DNA of 64,000 nucleotides from Acholoe squamosa. Taxonomy: Eukaryota > Annelida > Polychaeta > Phyllodocida > Polynoidae. The position numbers were made by a program, and so were the translations under genes. Positions 61,662-64,000 of the stretch are shown one piece after another (position 1 is the first letter of the stretch; each line of letters opens with the position of its first letter). The notes below the pieces were generated by a model. It had not been told where the DNA came from. It made no database searches and worked only from the letters and a program-made list of their open reading frames with translations. The stretch spans positions 2,596,501-2,660,500 of the forward strand of contig OX439043.1 of assembly GCA_949317995.1 (NCBI GenBank). The letters run 5' to 3'.

Positions 61662-61911
61662 TTAACCCTTTAAAGGCCACTACCGCAGGAGTGCATCATG
61701 CCCATTGGTCATCATGGTACAACAATGCAGTGCTCGTGAGGTTCGCCAGCACTTCAATGGAGCATCATGCAGACCCTCAGAGAGTGTATCAACCCTGTAG
61801 GCATGATGCATGAATGCAGCCCTGGTGAGTTACTTGCCAGGGCCGCATTCATGCATCGTGATGACCAATGGGCATGATGTATTGATACATCAGCAGCACT
61901 TAAAGGGTTAA
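61662..61911. mobile_element. TTAA foldback element, best full-length copy
   Basis: TTAA at both edges. The left end is TTAACCCTTTAAAGGCCACT. The right end reads, in reverse complement, TTAACCCTTTAAGTGCTGCT. There are two internal palindromes, CAGTGCTCGTGAGGTTCGCC and GCAGCCCTGGTGAGTTACTT with their complements. A centre GTGTATCAACCCTGTAGGCA lies between them. At 250 bp it serves as the reference for the family. The TTAA plus CCCTTT end is typical of piggyBac-type MITEs. Confidence 0.88.
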
Positions 61912-61954
61912 GCGAGTAAAGTATGTCAGTCCGCTCACTTAAACCTTTAAGGGC

Positions 61955-63015
61955 AGCATGCAGCATCCAGGTCCATGGTCCTTGGTAGTCGTGATGCACC
62001 AATGCAGTAATCCCTGACCTTGCATCATATCCCCTATCCAGGTCCATGGTCCTTGGTAGTTGTGATGCACCAATGCAGTAATCCCTGACCTTGCATCATA
62101 TCCCGTATCCAGGTCCACGGTCCTTGGTAGTCATGATGCACCAATGCAGTAATCCCTGACCTTGCATCATATCCCCTATCCAGGTCCACGGTCCTTGGTA
62201 GTCATGATGCACCAATGCAGTAATCCCTGACCTTGCATCATATCCCCTATCCAGGTCCACGGTCCTTGGTAGTCGTGATGCACCAATGCAGTAATCCCTG
62301 ACCTTGCATCATATCCCCTATCCAGGTCCACGGTCCTTGGTAGTCGTGATGCACCAATGCAGTAATCCCTGACCTTGCATCATATCCCGTATCCAGGTCC
62401 ACGGTCCTTGGTAGTCCTGATGTACCATTGCAGTAATCCCCGACCTTGATCCAGGTCCACAGTCCTTGGTAGTCATGATGCACCAATGCAGTAATTCCTG
62501 ACCTTGCATCATATCCCCTATCCAGGTCCACGGTCCTTGGTAGTCATGATGCACCAATGCAGTAATCCCTGACCTTGCATCATATCCCGTATCCAGGTCC
62601 ACGGTCCTTGGTAGTCCTGATGCACCAATGCACTGATTCCTGACCTTGCATCATATCCCCTATCCAGGTCCACGGTCCTTGGTAGTCATGATGCACCAAT
62701 GCAGTAATCCCTGACCTTGCATCATATCCCCTATCCAGGTCCACGGTCCTTGGTAGTCCTGATGTACCATTCCAGTAATCCCCGACCTTGCATCATATCC
62801 CGTATCCAGGTCCATGGTCCTTGGTAGTCCTGATGTACCATTGCAGTAATCCCCGACCTTGATCCAGGTCCACAGTCCTTGGTAGTCATGATGCACCAAT
62901 GCAGTAATTCCTGACCTTGCATCATATCCCCTATCCAGGTCCACAGTCCTTGGTAGTCATGATGCACCATTGCAGTAATCCCCGACCTTGCATCATATCC
63001 CGTTACCAGGTTTGC
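61955..63015. repeat. 71-bp satellite array (array K), about 15 units
   Basis: Unit GGTCCACGGTCCTTGGTAGT, CATGATGCACCAATGCAGTA, ATCCCTGACCTTGCATCATA, TCCCCTATCCA. Some units are shortened (CCGACCTTGATCCAGG). The array lies just right of the full-length foldback copy and starts after TTAAACCTTTAAGGGCAGCA, an element-like end. Confidence 0.96.
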
Positions 63016-63464
63016 ATGATGCACGAAACCCGAATTGCGGGCCGGCATGATACAAGGCAGTCCTACAGTCCTACAGATTGATGCACCGTATGGAGATGTT
63101 TATCACTGTGGGCTCTTTAAATCGTTAACTTTATTTGTACTTAGATTCAGACTCAGCCGTTAGGACTCGTCGCCACAAAGGCTTAAAAAAATAGTAAGAA
63201 GAAGAAAACATGGATTTCAAAAAGGGGCATGATTGCTGCTTGGTAAAACTGTGTCAGGCTTGTGGATGTGTGTCTATTTTTATCCTATTTTATTTGAATT
63301 TATGCAGTGGTGGCCGTTAGAGTCTGTACCTGTCTCTACAGTGACTAACAAAGGCAAGACAATGAAATACATTAAATGAAAAAGACCTTATAACCCGTCT
63401 TTCCACCACAGAAATAGCTGATTGATATATTCATATTTTTGGAACAGCTTTACTCTATAGATAT
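63016..63464. other. Unassigned DNA
   Basis: A few foldback words (GCATGATGCACGAAACCCGA) persist to about 63090. Otherwise nothing was recognised. Confidence 0.5.
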
Positions 63465-63706
63465 GGAGAAAGAGACAGAGATAGAGATAGAGACAGAGGG
63501 GAGGGAGAGACAGACAGAGAAAGACAGAGAAAGAGACAAATATAGAGACAGAGACAGATAAAGAGGCAGTTTGACAAATGGCAAGACAGACAGATACAGG
63601 GAGGAGAGAGAGAGAGAGAGAAAGAGGGCGTGAGAGAAAGAGAGAGATGCTGAGAGAGAGATATACAGAGAGAGAGAGATGGAGAGAGACAGACAGACAG
63701 ATATAC

Positions 63707-63755
<49 letters not shown>

Positions 63756-63870
63756 GAAAGAGTGAGAGAGATACAGAGAGAGAGAGAGAGAGAGAGAGAG
63801 GGTTGAAAGAAAGAAAAAGAGGGAGGGGAGGAAGGACAGAAAGGGAGAGAATGATAGAGGAAGAGACAAA
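63465..63870. repeat. 400-bp GA-rich polypurine tract
   Basis: Almost pure purine on the plus strand, with GAGA, GACAGA and GGGAGA words. The minus-strand frames read as Ser/Leu repeats and are not genes. Confidence 0.96.
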
Positions 63871-64000
63871 CAGACACACACCCTTGCAGACACACACAGG
63901 CAGACAGACAGAGACAAGATAGTAAAGTAGAGTAGACACTGTGACATACACAGACATGGCTGTATATGGTACGGGTGTATTTATGTATGATTTCCCCATA

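Overview
This window is eukaryotic, repeat-dominated DNA, most likely from a marine invertebrate such as a mollusc or another lophotrochozoan. Three observations support this. One coding exon has a consensus splice donor and matches an animal gene (KNDC1, a KIND-domain Ras exchange factor). tRNA-derived SINE-like sequences are present. A short interspersed repeat beginning GTGAGTGAGT recalls repeats I know from molluscan genomes. The species cannot be fixed from the sequence alone. No bacterial-type operons, rRNA genes or CRISPR arrays are visible.

The only confident protein-coding sequence is one exon on the minus strand (43838-44090, 84 codons). It encodes the start of a KIND domain closest to KNDC1 (very-KIND). 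Transcription runs toward coordinate 1 and no further exon was found there, so the left two thirds of the window may be one very large intron. A region 2 to 3.4 kb upstream of the exon (about 46.1-47.5 kb) carries several CRE/ATF-type sites and may be regulatory.

Tandem arrays make up about a third of the window. They are: a 35-bp satellite (1-7955), a 68-bp satellite (11.85-15.85 kb), a 30-bp satellite in two head-to-head blocks (20.5-25.1 kb), an 18-bp/125-bp array (25.4-25.8 kb), a 62-bp array (25.8-27.0 kb), a 77-bp array (28.6-29.2 kb), a roughly 407-425-bp repeat (31.1-34.4 kb), a 31-bp array (41.1-43.0 kb), a 29-bp array (55.9-57.5 kb), a 71-bp array (61.95-63.0 kb) and many microsatellites. 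The 30-bp array is open in five of six frames, so its very long reading frames are almost certainly not genes.

The unifying theme is a palindromic (foldback) DNA element bounded by TTAA, with ends like TTAACCCTTTAARGGCCG and a body of GCATCATG / CATGATGC words. At least a dozen copies or fragments are scattered from 8.3 to 61.9 kb. Words from this element recur as the units of at least six of the tandem arrays, and several arrays abut or lie inside a recognisable copy. I infer that this element family repeatedly seeded satellites here. Other mobile DNA includes a 4.5-kb element with long terminal inverted repeats holding the 407-425-bp tandem repeat, several MITE families, a hAT-like element with a foldback core, three copies of a 180-bp SINE-like repeat all inside the foldback element, a tRNA-derived SINE and an LTR-like fossil.
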